From positions 3,038,001 through 3,102,000 of the forward strand of contig NC_016599.1 in the NCBI RefSeq assembly GCF_000236705.1: a stretch of 64,000 bases of DNA, read 5' to 3'. A program made the translations under genes and the position numbers. Source of the stretch: Owenweeksia hongkongensis DSM 17368 (GTDB lineage: Bacteria; Bacteroidota; Bacteroidia; Flavobacteriales; Schleiferiaceae). Under the pieces are notes generated by a model. It saw only the letters and a list, made by a program, of their open reading frames with translations. It did not search any database and was not told where the DNA came from. Shown here one piece after another: positions 26,805 through 36,703 of this stretch. Position 1 is the first letter of the stretch. Every line of letters begins with the position of its first letter.

Positions 26805-29800
26805 CTATGCCATCCCTAGCGGTCTCAACGCAGCCTGATAGCGTTTAAAAAATTCAGTATCCTGCATCTGCTGCATGTTTTTGCCTTGATATTCATATTG
26901 CTGAACCATACGAATCAACATTTGGTAGTAACTAGCTGCAGAGCGAGTTTCCTGCTGTACTTTAGCGCGGTCGTCACCTTTAAACTGCTGATAGTAGGCA
27001 AGCTCTTCATCTAGCCTGTCGGCAAAAAGATCAACAATTGCACGTGCCTTTTCAGTTGCACCAGCTTTGTAGTATCCTTCAATCATACTAAAGATAAAGT
27101 AGTTTAATTCAAACTTCTCTTCAGGCATAATTTCCATACCTCTATCAAGCACCTCAATAGCTTTCTCTTTTTCACCTTCGTCCACAAGTTGATTTGCTAA
27201 TCGTCCAAATGTATTTCTAAGGTTATAAGAAAGTCTGCGGTTGGTTTCGTCCAAATATACCCCAGGAACTTCCATATTTCCATACTCAAAGTTGTTCATC
27301 AGGTTATTATACATGATGTCAGTATTGGGCTTTCCAAAGTCAGTAGAACCTTTAGGCGTTTCATTTTTTACAGGAACAAAACGGTAAGCCAATCCTTCAA
27401 GTTGGAAGTAATCTTCTAGCCAAAAGAAGGATTTGCTACTGTTTCCTACAGTTACACTAAAGTATATAGGGCGAGACCAGTCGTTATTTGCAATAAGGTC
27501 TACCACCATTATGTCTCTTTTAGAAAGCAACTGAGCATTTAGATCCCAATCGATATAATCCAAAATACGGCTGGTATCTTTTTCAGAAACCACATTATTG
27601 GCCAATACTTCACTTTTGTCAATGTCTACACGTACCTGCTTGGTAGGGTAGTATTGAAGCTGGTTTTCACCGTATTTGAATCGTGTACTAGGATCATCAC
27701 TCTTAATCCACTTGATTAAGTCTTCAACGCGCCATCTTCCTTTTACGCGAGGATCTTCGCGGAAGTAAACTACATCGCGAGTTCCTTGCTTGTATTGATC
27801 GTGTTCAAAGCTAAATGGAACCGGAGCGGCTTCATAAGCAGCACGTTTCATTTGGTCGATATACCAGTCTGTGTTCAAAAGACTAAGGTTTACAATACGC
27901 ACATCAGTACGATAGCCTTCTATTTCCTGGATATACCAAAGCGGGAAGGTGTCATTATCACCATTTGTAAATAGTATAGCATTTGGCGCACAAGAGTCTA
28001 GATACGCTTTTGCAATATCTCTCGCGGTATATCTATTAGAGCGGTCGTGGTCATCCCAGTTTTCTTTGGCCATTATGGCTGGCACTAAAAGTAAGCAGAG
28101 CGCTGAGGTAGCAATTGCACTTCCATTGCCTTTAAACTTCTTGGCCAAGATTTCATAAATAGCTTGAACGCCAAGACCAATCCATATAGCAAATGCATAG
28201 AATGATCCAACAAATGCATAATCACGTTCACGAGGTTCAAAGGGTTTGTGGTTGGTGTATATCACAATCGCAATACCCGTCATCAGGAAAAAGAGCGTAA
28301 CCACCCAGGCATCTTTCCAATCTCGCTTAAAGTGGAAATAGAGACCAATAATTCCTAAAATAAATGGAAGGAAATAGTAAGTATTTCGTGCAGGGCTATT
28401 TCTATCGTGATATGGGAGATTGCTCTGGGGTCCTAAGCGAATGGCATCTATAAAATCGATACCGCTTAGCCAGTTCCCTTGAGTTACCTCATAATGGTGC
28501 TGGTCATCATTTTGGCGCCCGGCAAAGTTCCACATAAAATAGCGCCACCACATGTGGCCGATTTGATAGTCAAAGAAGAATTTTAGATTTTGACCAAAGG
28601 TGGGCTTCTTCTCTTTATTCTTTATACCTGCAATTTGCATGTAGTTTTTGATGTGCCCGGGATCATCACTCCACATACGTGGGAAAAATCCAGTGTGACT
28701 TTTTGCAAAGTTTCTTACACTTCCTTTTCTGTCGTCAGAAACAACATATTTACCCGCTTCTTCGTCTTTTTCGTAAATGGGTGTACCATCAGTAAAAGGG
28801 GTTCTTTGATCCAAAGGAGCGTTAAAGTACTGACCATACATTACTGGCCAATCTCCGTATTGATCACGGTTATAATAGGCCAAAAGTGAAAGTGCATCTT
28901 CCGGGTTGTTTTCGTCAATTGGCGTGTTTGCATTAGAGCGTATAGCCAGAGTAACAAAGGTTGAATACCCGATGATGATAAAAAGTATTGAAAGAATAAG
29001 GGTATTCCACAAAGGGAGCTCTTTTTTGCGGGTAGAAATCAATCCAAAGCCAAATGCTGCTGTAAGTATCAGTAGCATAAAGATGGTTCCTGTATTAAAT
29101 GGAAGGCCGATTGAGTTTACAAAAAAGATTTCCAGTTTACCAAAACTGTTTAGAATAAGCGGAATGATAACGGCAAACACTACACCTAGCACCACTACTG
29201 CGATGGCATTGTAAAGTATAAACTGACGCATGTTTTCTACTTCTTTATTTTTAAAGAAATAAATCATCACGATAGCTGGAATGGTAAGGAATACAAGAAT
29301 GTGAACACCAATAGAAAGTCCAGTCATGTAGGCGATAAAAATCAACCAACGTCCAGCCTTCGGGCTTTTCTCCACTTCATTTTCCCATTTTAGAATGGCC
29401 CAAAAAGCAATGGCCGTAAATAGGGAAGACATGGCATACACTTCACCTTCTGCAGCTGAAAACCAAAAACTGTCGCTAAAAGTGTAGGCAAGTGCACCAA
29501 CAGCACCTGCGCCAAATATAGAAATCATGCGTGCTTGGGTAAGCTCACCATGATGTTTGGAGAATTTTTTGCCTAATGCAGTAATGGTCCAAAACAGGAA
29601 AAGAATGGTAAAAGCACTACTAAGTCCAGAAACCATATTCACCATATAGGCTTGTTGTGTCACATCGCCAAAGGCAAATTGCGCAAAAAAGTTACCCATA
29701 AGCTGAAAGAAAGGAGCGCCTGGAGGGTGTCCTACTTGGAGCTTTACAGCGGTTGAAATATATTCGCCACAGTCCCAGAAACTGGCGGTGGGCTCTAGGG

Positions 29801-29879
29801 TAGAAACGTAAGTGAATGCTGCGATTGCAAATACGATCCAACCGATGAGGTTGTTGAGTTTAGAATAATTCTCCTGCAT
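26805..29879 (-). CDS. DUF2723 (TMEM260-like) protein O-mannosyltransferase-type membrane protein
   Basis: A 1024-residue membrane protein of the DUF2723 family, widespread in Bacteroidota and related to the human O-mannosyltransferase TMEM260. The N-terminus has TLEPTASFWDCGEY near the first helix, the conserved acidic (DCGE) start of GT-C glycosyltransferases. It is followed by about twelve helices, a long luminal/periplasmic part with GPQSNLPYHDRNSP, and a C-terminal TPR-like region (about 900-1010). GT-C enzymes transfer a sugar from a polyprenol carrier to exported proteins. The start is the Met of MQENYSK, chosen because the upstream 17 residues are atypical. Confidence 0.93.
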   Translation of the reverse strand: MQENYSKLNNLIGWIVFAIAAFTYVSTLEPTASFWDCGEYISTAVKLQVGHPPGAPFFQLMGNFFAQFAFGDVTQQAYMVNMVSGLSSAFTILFLFWTITALGKKFSKHHGELTQARMISIFGAGAVGALAYTFSDSFWFSAAEGEVYAMSSLFTAIAFWAILKWENEVEKSPKAGRWLIFIAYMTGLSIGVHILVFLTIPAIVMIYFFKNKEVENMRQFILYNAIAVVVLGVVFAVIIPLILNSFGKLEIFFVNSIGLPFNTGTIFMLLILTAAFGFGLISTRKKELPLWNTLILSILFIIIGYSTFVTLAIRSNANTPIDENNPEDALSLLAYYNRDQYGDWPVMYGQYFNAPLDQRTPFTDGTPIYEKDEEAGKYVVSDDRKGSVRNFAKSHTGFFPRMWSDDPGHIKNYMQIAGIKNKEKKPTFGQNLKFFFDYQIGHMWWRYFMWNFAGRQNDDQHHYEVTQGNWLSGIDFIDAIRLGPQSNLPYHDRNSPARNTYYFLPFILGIIGLYFHFKRDWKDAWVVTLFFLMTGIAIVIYTNHKPFEPRERDYAFVGSFYAFAIWIGLGVQAIYEILAKKFKGNGSAIATSALCLLLVPAIMAKENWDDHDRSNRYTARDIAKAYLDSCAPNAILFTNGDNDTFPLWYIQEIEGYRTDVRIVNLSLLNTDWYIDQMKRAAYEAAPVPFSFEHDQYKQGTRDVVYFREDPRVKGRWRVEDLIKWIKSDDPSTRFKYGENQLQYYPTKQVRVDIDKSEVLANNVVSEKDTSRILDYIDWDLNAQLLSKRDIMVVDLIANNDWSRPIYFSVTVGNSSKSFFWLEDYFQLEGLAYRFVPVKNETPKGSTDFGKPNTDIMYNNLMNNFEYGNMEVPGVYLDETNRRLSYNLRNTFGRLANQLVDEGEKEKAIEVLDRGMEIMPEEKFELNYFIFSMIEGYYKAGATEKARAIVDLFADRLDEELAYYQQFKGDDRAKVQQETRSAASYYQMLIRMVQQYEYQGKNMQQMQDTEFFKRYQAALRPLGMA

Positions 29880-30038
29880 TGTCAGAATTTTATGTGGAGT
29901 GGCGAATTTATAAAAATAAGGGTACGGCAAATCTCAAAATACTGTTAAACACACTTAATTATATGTGAAGGTGCTTTTTTACCTTTTTTGTAAATTTATG
30001 GGGTCAATAAAAAAGAGTTAAAAAATTAAAGGCAAATG

Positions 30039-30069
30039 TTTGGTAGTTTCAAAAGGCTGCTTATTTTTG
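30039..30069 (+). promoter_or_regulatory. Promoter of tRNA-Gln (TTTG-N19-TAnnTTTG)
   Basis: TTTG (30039-30042), exactly 19 bases, then TATTTTTG (30062-30069), the textbook primary-sigma promoter of Bacteroidota. The box continues with CCGCCC. The tRNA starts 18 bases downstream, leaving a short 5' leader. Confidence 0.85.
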
Positions 30070-30086
30070 CCGCCCAATTCAACGGA

Positions 30087-30158
30087 TGCCCTATCGTCTA
30101 ATTGGCAGGACAGCGGTTTTTGGTACCGTCAGTCGAGGTTCGAGTCCTCGTGGGGCAA
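30087..30158 (+). tRNA. tRNA-Gln (anticodon TTG)
   Basis: Cloverleaf drawn by hand: acceptor stem TGCCCTA/TGGGGCA (seven pairs with one T-G), anticodon stem GCGGT/ACCGT around the loop TTTTGGT so the anticodon is TTG, and T arm CGAGG-TTCGAGT-CCTCG. The discriminator is A; the CCA end is not encoded (ACT follows). Confidence 0.96.
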
Positions 30159-30166
30159 CTTCCACA

Positions 30167-30200
30167 AAGCCTGAAGCAAAAGCTTCAGGCTTTTTTGTTT
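30167..30200 (+). terminator. Terminator of tRNA-Gln
   Basis: Eleven-pair stem AAGCCTGAAGC/GCTTCAGGCTT with an AAAA loop and a TTTTTGTTTT tail. Confidence 0.92.
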
Positions 30201-30333
30201 TCTATCGTTTTACAGTCTGCTCAGTCAAATCTCCCATTAGTCGATAGAAATCTTATACTTGTCTAATTTCGCTTTTATCGTGTCTTATTATTTTTCACTT
30301 TTGATGTGCTAACCCCTAAAAATCTAAATTGTC

Positions 30334-30672
30334 ATGAACACATTGAATCTGAAGTGGCTTCGCCTTGAGCTAAAAAATGAAGAGGCACTTTCTAGTCGTT
30401 ATTCCATCATTCACACGCAGTTTGCGAGGTATTCATATCTAATAGAAGAAGGATATATTCTAGGGATTTTTAATGCCAGCAATTACGAAAAAGATATTCC
30501 TCATGGCGTTATGTATATCCAAACGGATAGTCCTGAGTTTTATCAAGCGTGCATCTCTAATTACAGTAATGATTTTCACGTTTCAGAGCTTACTCCATTT
30601 TTTAGCTTACCTACCAATTATAGATTGGCACTTGGTGTAAGTGTAACTTTCAAAAATCAACATTCGGCATAG
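30334..30672 (+). CDS. Unrecognised 112-residue protein
   Basis: A soluble 112-residue ORF with balanced composition and no signal peptide or membrane helix. It starts MNTLNLKWLRLELK and has aromatic-rich stretches (FARYSYLIEEGY, FYQACISNYSNDF). No family is recognised. It lies between the tRNA-Gln terminator and a hybrid kinase, with 175 bases upstream that hold a 9-bp inverted repeat. No promoter box was found. It is likely a real gene from its codon use and length but could be lineage specific. Confidence 0.6.
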   Translation: MNTLNLKWLRLELKNEEALSSRYSIIHTQFARYSYLIEEGYILGIFNASNYEKDIPHGVMYIQTDSPEFYQACISNYSNDFHVSELTPFFSLPTNYRLALGVSVTFKNQHSA

Positions 30673-30708
30673 GGGTGCAGAAGGAGGTGTGTTAACTCAG
30701 GGTTTACC

Positions 30709-30736
30709 TTGGCTTAATGTAAGATCGGTAGTTTCG
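30709..30736 (+). promoter_or_regulatory. Probable promoter of the hybrid kinase gene
   Basis: TTG (30709-30711), 17 bases, then TAGTTTCG (30729-30736), one base off TAnnTTTG. An inverted repeat (30730-30739/30749-30758) starts inside the box and may be a 5' hairpin or an operator. Confidence 0.45.
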
Positions 30737-30767
30737 CGAAGAATACTCTCGTGAAACTCTTTACTCT

Positions 30768-33002
30768 ATGAAAAAACTGAAGCGGTTCCTCCGCTCGTTT
30801 CGCGTACGCGTGCTTATGAGTTTTGTAACGCTTAAGCTTATTTTGCTTGTTTGGGTGGTTGCATACATTCATATCGATGCCAGGCAAAACTCTTTAGCTT
30901 CTTTATCAAAAAGCTTTGATACACTTGAACAAGCATTTATTGCTAGCAATGTAGGTTTTCAAAGTTTTCTACTTTCTGGATATCGTGAAGATGACTTTCA
31001 TCTTACGGGATTTTCGAAGGGGATTGATGACTACATAGCACAGCAGGATTTGCAAACTGATTCCTTGCGTCAAATGATTTATGCATTTGAGGACAATGAT
31101 CTTTCCGGTGAAAATAATCTGTGTACGTTAATTGTGATGAATCAAAACCTTAAGAAGTCGTTAATGACGCTCAAGGGTTTGTACTTAAAAAGAGGATACG
31201 TGGATTATGGAGCTGAAGGTGATATGCGTTTAGTGGCGCATGCTCTCGAAGACTCTACTTCTTTAGCTAAGGAGCAGATACTTCAGCTAAGAAGACATGA
31301 AAAGGATTATTTGTTGAGAGGCAAAATGGAGTATGTGGAGGCTTTTAATTTTTTAATAAATAAGTTGAAAAATAATGTTCCCATAAGCAGTAAAGCTAAG
31401 AATGACCTGCAATCCTATCAAAGAATGTTTAATCATTTTGTGGGGGTGGAAACAGCTTTGGGCGCACACCAAAATACTGGAGCTTATAATGATGTAAGGG
31501 TTCAAATTGATTCCATAACTCGAGCCCAAAAGATGTTAAAGGAAATGGTGGAATCTCAGATAAAAGCCATGTCAGCTGACTTCAAGCGCATGCTTTGGCA
31601 GGTATCATTGGTTGCTGTTGTACTTGCTCTTGTGTTGAGTATTTATTTTTCTTCAATGCTTACTGAGGATATTAGAGTTCTTAATTCAAGGGTTTTTGCT
31701 TTCAAAAAATCAATGTTTAAAACGGTCCCACCGGCTATTGACGATGCTAGAAGTCTCGAAGTAGGGTATCTAAATAAGAATTTAGACGGCATGATGAAGG
31801 AGCTGAGTTTTACCTTAAAAAGTTTGAAGGTTGATAAGGTGCGTGCGGAGGAAATGTCAAAGCAGAAAACCCTCTTTTTGACAAATATGAGTCATGAAAT
31901 ACGTACGCCCCTCAATGGAATAACTGGGATGCTTCATGTTTTAAAATCTACAAACCTTACTGATGAACAGCTGGAGCAGATTGAAATAATGGATTACTCC
32001 GCCAACCATCTAATGGAGCTTGTTAATATGATTCTTGATCAATCAAAAATCAATGCAGGACAGATGAAGGTTGAGAAGGTGGAGTTTGATCTGGATGGGG
32101 ATATTAAAAAGCTTAAAAAAATATTTGAACACAAATGTGGAGAAAAAGGCTTAAGCATAAATGTGGAGTTGAAAGGCGATACTAGTCACAAATTGGTTGG
32201 AGATCCTTTGCGCTTGCAGCAGGTTTTAATTAATCTGGTGAATAATGGTATCAAGTTCACCGATTATGGTGGAATTGAAATAAAGATAAGTGAGGAGAGT
32301 AATGATGGAAAGCATCAAGTTTTAAAATTTGAAGTAAGGGATACGGGGATTGGAATTGAGCAGGATCAGCTTGCTCGCATATTTGAAGCGTTTGAACAGT
32401 CTGATAGTTCCATTACACGAAAGTACGGTGGCACTGGGCTTGGGTTGGCGATTTCAAGTGACCTTGTAAAGTTGATGGGCGGTGAACTTAGAGCTACAAG
32501 TGAGGAGGGGAAGGGATCAGTTTTCTTTTTTACGCTAAGATTTGAGCTTGGCGCTGAAAAGAAAATATATGCACCGAGCCTCACTAAAACTGAAGCATTG
32601 AGGAACGAGGTGCAAACACCCAAAATATTGCTAGCAGAAGATAATATTGTGAATCAAAAAGTGCTAACTCTCATGATAACCCAAATGGGAATAGAGGTGG
32701 TGCTTGCGGATAATGGAGAGGAAGCAGTATCTAAATTTATGGAGGAGGATTTTGACATTGTTTTGATGGATTTACAAATGCCAAAGATGGATGGTTTGGA
32801 AGCTATGCGTTGTATAAAACAATCCAACAAATATATTAATAAGCCTGTGCCTGTTGTGGCCGTTACTGCCAATGCGTTTAGCGAAGACCGAATGAGAGCA
32901 TTGCAGGCAGGCATGGATGATTATTTATCAAAACCAGTAAAACCCGCAGATCTCAAGGGACTTTTGGTAAAGTATTTACAATCCTCAACCCTCGTGGTTT
33001 AG
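30768..33002 (+). CDS. Hybrid sensor histidine kinase/response regulator
   Basis: A 744-residue membrane kinase. The helix near residues 15-33 and a second near 278-298 bound a ~245-residue periplasmic all-helical sensor region (no known domain recognised). The HisKA helix has H376 in MSHEIRTPLNG, and the ATPase domain has NLVNNGIKF, DTGIGI and GTGLGL boxes. A C-terminal receiver has phosphoacceptor D668 in LMDLQMPKMDG and ends near SKPVKP. There is no DNA-binding domain, so output requires a phosphotransfer partner elsewhere or acts through the receiver. It stands alone, not beside a regulator. Confidence 0.95.
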   Translation: MKKLKRFLRSFRVRVLMSFVTLKLILLVWVVAYIHIDARQNSLASLSKSFDTLEQAFIASNVGFQSFLLSGYREDDFHLTGFSKGIDDYIAQQDLQTDSLRQMIYAFEDNDLSGENNLCTLIVMNQNLKKSLMTLKGLYLKRGYVDYGAEGDMRLVAHALEDSTSLAKEQILQLRRHEKDYLLRGKMEYVEAFNFLINKLKNNVPISSKAKNDLQSYQRMFNHFVGVETALGAHQNTGAYNDVRVQIDSITRAQKMLKEMVESQIKAMSADFKRMLWQVSLVAVVLALVLSIYFSSMLTEDIRVLNSRVFAFKKSMFKTVPPAIDDARSLEVGYLNKNLDGMMKELSFTLKSLKVDKVRAEEMSKQKTLFLTNMSHEIRTPLNGITGMLHVLKSTNLTDEQLEQIEIMDYSANHLMELVNMILDQSKINAGQMKVEKVEFDLDGDIKKLKKIFEHKCGEKGLSINVELKGDTSHKLVGDPLRLQQVLINLVNNGIKFTDYGGIEIKISEESNDGKHQVLKFEVRDTGIGIEQDQLARIFEAFEQSDSSITRKYGGTGLGLAISSDLVKLMGGELRATSEEGKGSVFFFTLRFELGAEKKIYAPSLTKTEALRNEVQTPKILLAEDNIVNQKVLTLMITQMGIEVVLADNGEEAVSKFMEEDFDIVLMDLQMPKMDGLEAMRCIKQSNKYINKPVPVVAVTANAFSEDRMRALQAGMDDYLSKPVKPADLKGLLVKYLQSSTLVV

Positions 33003-33095
33003 CTTTTAGCTAAAGCTCACAAATAAGTACACCAGAAAGTCTGACTTTACTTGCGGTCTTGCTAAATTCGCGCCTCAATAGATTTTAGCAGCGTT

Positions 33096-35885
33096 ATGGA
33101 TTACAATTTTCAGGAAATAGAGAAGAAGTGGCAGGAATACTGGGCAAAGAACAGTTCGTTTAAAGCGGAAGAAAGCTCTGAAAAACCTAAGTACTATGTG
33201 TTGGATATGTTCCCTTACCCATCTGGGGCGGGTTTGCACGTAGGTCACCCACTAGGTTACATTGCTTCTGATATTGTATCTCGCTACAAGCGTCACAAAG
33301 GTTTTAATGTATTGCACCCCATGGGCTACGATTCTTTTGGACTGCCAGCTGAGCAATACGCTATCCAAACAGGGCAGCACCCTGCGATTACCACCGAAGA
33401 AAATATTAAGCGCTATCGCCAACAGTTAGATCAAATCGGATTTTCATTTGATTGGTCGCGTGAGGTGCGTACTTCTGACCCTAACTTTTACAAGTGGACA
33501 CAGTGGATTTTCCTCCAGCTTTTTAATAGTTGGTATGATGCTGCTGCAGATTCTGCAAAATCCATAGAAACCTTGGTTCAGCAATTTGAAAGCAAGGGTA
33601 GTGAAGGTATAAATGCTGTTACTTCAAATGAAGAAGGCTTTACAGCTGAAGCTTGGAATGCGCTAAGTGATATTCAAAAAGAAGAAATACTTCAAAAGTA
33701 TAGATTGGCTTACAGGGCTGAATCTACGGTAAACTGGTGCCCAGCTTTGGGAACTGTGTTGGCCAATGATGAAGTGAAGGATGGCCTTAGTGAACGCGGA
33801 GGACATCCCGTGGTCCAAAAGAAAATGATGCAATGGAGCTTGCGAATTACGGCTTACGCTCAACGTTTGTTGGACGGTCTGAATGAAATCGATTGGTCAG
33901 AATCGTTGAAAGAATCACAGCGTAATTGGATTGGAAGATCCGAAGGAGCGAGTGTACATTTTGCATTAAAAGATAGAGAAGAGAAAATTGAGGTTTTCAC
34001 CACCCGACCTGACACCATTTTTGGCGTAAGCTTTATGGTGCTGGCGCCCGAAAACCCATTGGTTGATGAAATTACTACTGAAGCTTACAGAAGCTCAGTG
34101 GATAAATATAAAGTACAGGCAGCTAAGAAAAGTGAGCGAGATAGACTTGCTGATGTGAAAACCGTAAGCGGTCAATTTACCGGTGCTTACGCTGTGCATC
34201 CCTTTAGCGGGAAAGAATTGCCGATCTGGATTGGTGACTATGTTTTGGCTTCTTACGGAACAGGTGCAGTGATGTCCGTTCCGGCTCATGATAGTCGTGA
34301 TTATGCTTTTGCAAAATATTTTGATCTACCTATTTTACCAGTAGTGGAAGGTGGAGATGTTTCTAAAGAATCTTACGATGCCAAAGAAGGAAAAGTGATA
34401 AACTCTGATTTCCTGAATGGCCTTGACGTAAAAGAAGCGGTGGCAAAAGCTATTGCCAAAATTGAAGAAGAAGGTTTAGGAAAAGGTAAAGTAAACTTCC
34501 GTTTGCGTGATGCGATTTTTGGTCGTCAACGTTACTGGGGAGAGCCGATTCCTGTGTATTATAAAGATGGTGTGCCGCATTCTGTAAAGCAAGAACATTT
34601 GCCGCTGGAGCTTCCTCAGGTGGATGCGTATTTACCAACCGAAGATGGTGAGCCGCCTTTGGCTCGCGGCCAAAACTGGAATTACGACCCTGAAAAAGGA
34701 GTAGTGGCCAATGGGGAAGGATATCCACTAGAACAAACTACGATGCCAGGTTGGGCAGGTAGTAGTTGGTACGATTTGCGCTACATGGATCCCTTTAACA
34801 CAGATGCCCCGGTAAGCGAAAAAGCCGATGACTATTGGCAAAATGTAGATTTATACATTGGTGGTAGCGAGCATGCCACAGGTCACCTTTTGTACACGCG
34901 TTTTTGGCATAAGTTTTTGAAAGATCAGGGAATCATTTCTCAAAATGAGCCTTTCAAAAAGTTGATCAATCAAGGAATGATTTTAGGAACTTCTGCCTTC
35001 GCTTACCGTGTAGAGGGTCAAAATAAGTTTGTTTCCAGAGGTCTTAGAAAGGATTATAAAACTGTTCCAGTTCACGTAGATGTGAATACGGTAAATGCTT
35101 CTGATGAGATGGATGTTGATGCTTTCAAACTTTGGAGAGATGATTTGGCTGGAGCTGAATTTGTTTCGGAAAACGGAAAATTCCTGGTAGGGCGCGAGGT
35201 AGAGAAAATGTCCAAATCAAAATACAATGTGGTAAATCCTGATGATATCATTGAGCAATACGGTGCAGATACCTTGCGTATGTATGAAATGTTCCTTGGG
35301 CCATTGGAGCAATCTAAGCCATGGAATACTGCTGGTATCACTGGGGTTCATGGTTTCTTAAAAAAGCTTACCCGCCTTTATAAAAATGAAGCAGACTGGA
35401 ACATTAGCGATGAAAAAGCTGATGATAAAGAGTTAAAAGCGCTTCACGTTTTGATTAAAAAGGTAAATGAAGATATTGAGGCATTCAGCTTTAATACTTC
35501 AGTAAGTGCTTTTATGATTTGTGTAAACGAGCTTGGTGCACTTAAGTGCAATAAGCTCGAAATATTAGAACCACTAGCTGTGCTTATTTCTCCTTTTGCT
35601 CCGCATTTAGCCGAAGAACTCTGGACTGGCTTGGGGCATGAGGGTGGTATTTCTGTAGTACCATTCCCAATTCATAACGAAGACTACCTTACGGAGAATA
35701 GCTTTGAATACCCAGTTGCCTTTAATGGTAAAATGAGGTTCAAAGAAGAGCTTTCTTTGGAGATGGCCAAGGATGCTGTAGAAAAACACATTATGGGTTT
35801 AGAAAAAACAGCAACATATTTAGATGGTAAATCACCTAAAAAGGTGATTGTTGTGCCAGGTAAAATTGTAAATATCGTAATGTAG
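33096..35885 (+). CDS. leuS: Leucyl-tRNA synthetase
   Basis: A 929-residue class I synthetase that charges tRNA-Leu. The HIGH-type motif is HVGH (48-51) in [17 protein letters not shown], and KMSKS is at 704-708. The CP1 editing domain between them contains TTRPDTIFG, and the C-terminal anticodon-binding domain ends normally. It is longer than E. coli LeuS (860) because of an insertion at about residues 145-200, a known feature of Bacteroidota enzymes. A weak TAAATTCG box lies about 30 bases upstream. Confidence 0.97.
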   Translation: MDYNFQEIEKKWQEYWAKNSSFKAEESSEKPKYYVLDMFPYPSGAGLHVGHPLGYIASDIVSRYKRHKGFNVLHPMGYDSFGLPAEQYAIQTGQHPAITTEENIKRYRQQLDQIGFSFDWSREVRTSDPNFYKWTQWIFLQLFNSWYDAAADSAKSIETLVQQFESKGSEGINAVTSNEEGFTAEAWNALSDIQKEEILQKYRLAYRAESTVNWCPALGTVLANDEVKDGLSERGGHPVVQKKMMQWSLRITAYAQRLLDGLNEIDWSESLKESQRNWIGRSEGASVHFALKDREEKIEVFTTRPDTIFGVSFMVLAPENPLVDEITTEAYRSSVDKYKVQAAKKSERDRLADVKTVSGQFTGAYAVHPFSGKELPIWIGDYVLASYGTGAVMSVPAHDSRDYAFAKYFDLPILPVVEGGDVSKESYDAKEGKVINSDFLNGLDVKEAVAKAIAKIEEEGLGKGKVNFRLRDAIFGRQRYWGEPIPVYYKDGVPHSVKQEHLPLELPQVDAYLPTEDGEPPLARGQNWNYDPEKGVVANGEGYPLEQTTMPGWAGSSWYDLRYMDPFNTDAPVSEKADDYWQNVDLYIGGSEHATGHLLYTRFWHKFLKDQGIISQNEPFKKLINQGMILGTSAFAYRVEGQNKFVSRGLRKDYKTVPVHVDVNTVNASDEMDVDAFKLWRDDLAGAEFVSENGKFLVGREVEKMSKSKYNVVNPDDIIEQYGADTLRMYEMFLGPLEQSKPWNTAGITGVHGFLKKLTRLYKNEADWNISDEKADDKELKALHVLIKKVNEDIEAFSFNTSVSAFMICVNELGALKCNKLEILEPLAVLISPFAPHLAEELWTGLGHEGGISVVPFPIHNEDYLTENSFEYPVAFNGKMRFKEELSLEMAKDAVEKHIMGLEKTATYLDGKSPKKVIVVPGKIVNIVM

Positions 35886-36040
35886 ATTTATAACTTTATT
35901 TAAACATTTTAAATCTAAATTACTGAGCGGCAATAGGTTTTGATATTTGTTTATCGCGTTGTCTCACAGTGTTTTAAAGTTTGTTTTTTCATGATTTAAG
36001 TTGGATTTTTGAGCGTGCTAAATTGCTCTGAACAGCATTC

Positions 36041-36277
36041 ATGAAAAAACCGCTCAACTTAAGTTCATCAGAATCAAAAGCTACCCTTCGGTTTAATATT
36101 AAGGAGAGTGTGAAGATTGTGATTAAGTTTTTGGGAATCACTACTTGGATAGTAATATTCGCAATGACTTTACTTGAGATTAAGCAATACTATAATATTG
36201 ATGTAATTCCTGGAGTAAATACCTCCATCGAGGATTTACATAGTGCAGTGTTTAGCGGTGTTTCAAAGTTTTTCTAG
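36041..36277 (+). CDS. Small one-helix membrane protein (paralog A)
   Basis: A 78-residue protein with a basic/amphipathic N-terminus, a single membrane helix (about 28-50), then an E-[IV]-K-x-Y-[YF]-NIDxIPG motif and a short C-terminal helix. It is clearly homologous to the next gene over the helix and the motif. No family is recognised and no signal peptidase site is present. Topology by the positive-inside rule places the N-terminus in the cytoplasm and the NIDxIPG tail outside. No RBS is seen, as usual here. Confidence 0.72.
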   Translation: MKKPLNLSSSESKATLRFNIKESVKIVIKFLGITTWIVIFAMTLLEIKQYYNIDVIPGVNTSIEDLHSAVFSGVSKFF

Positions 36278-36365
36278 TATTTTTTTTCGGTTTTGGACTG
36301 GTGGTTTTTTCGATAAGATGTTAGTTATTTCGTTGTGGCACAGTCTGAATGAGTGTTAATAATAC

Positions 36366-36373
36366 TATCTTTG
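36366..36373 (+). promoter_or_regulatory. -7 promoter box (TATCTTTG) of paralog B
   Basis: TATCTTTG matches TAnnTTTG exactly and lies 19 bases before the TTG start at 36393. It supports that start and shows paralog B has its own promoter. Confidence 0.55.
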
Positions 36374-36392
36374 AACAGCAAAACAAACACAA

Positions 36393-36641
36393 TTGAATTC
36401 ATCAGTTTCACATAAAGTTTCTTCAAAGACGGAAGTATCCGTAAACGAAGAGCAGGATAGAAAGCTTATTTTTTGGGAGACGGTAAATATTGTGTTTAAA
36501 ACAACAGGTGTGGTTACTTGGTTTTGTATTCTGCTTCTCACAGTTTTGGAGGTTAAGCGTTATTTTAATATTGACTTTATCCCGGGCTATAACAGCGCTG
36601 TGGACGATGTTTATAATGCTGTAAGGGCGGCAATCTTCTAG
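36393..36641 (+). CDS. Small one-helix membrane protein (paralog B, TTG start)
   Basis: An 82-residue protein, tandem paralog of the gene at 36041. The aligned core reads TTW...LLEIKQYYNIDVIPGVN in A and VTW...VLEVKRYFNIDFIPGYN in B. The N-terminal ~25 residues are charged and unrelated between the two. The start is TTG because the frame has no upstream ATG: a TGA at 36372 closes it and the -7 box overlaps it, so only a short leader is possible. Function is unknown. Confidence 0.7.
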   Translation: MNSSVSHKVSSKTEVSVNEEQDRKLIFWETVNIVFKTTGVVTWFCILLLTVLEVKRYFNIDFIPGYNSAVDDVYNAVRAAIF

Positions 36642-36703
36642 CTAAAACTTTCATTCTACTTACTTGGCACTCATTTTGTATTTTTCATGTAAAATGAAAC
36701 TAC

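Noticed and set aside
30087-33002. A tRNA-Gln-integrated genomic island
   Set aside because: No integrase, no duplicated tRNA 3' end, and leuS-type core genes follow closely.
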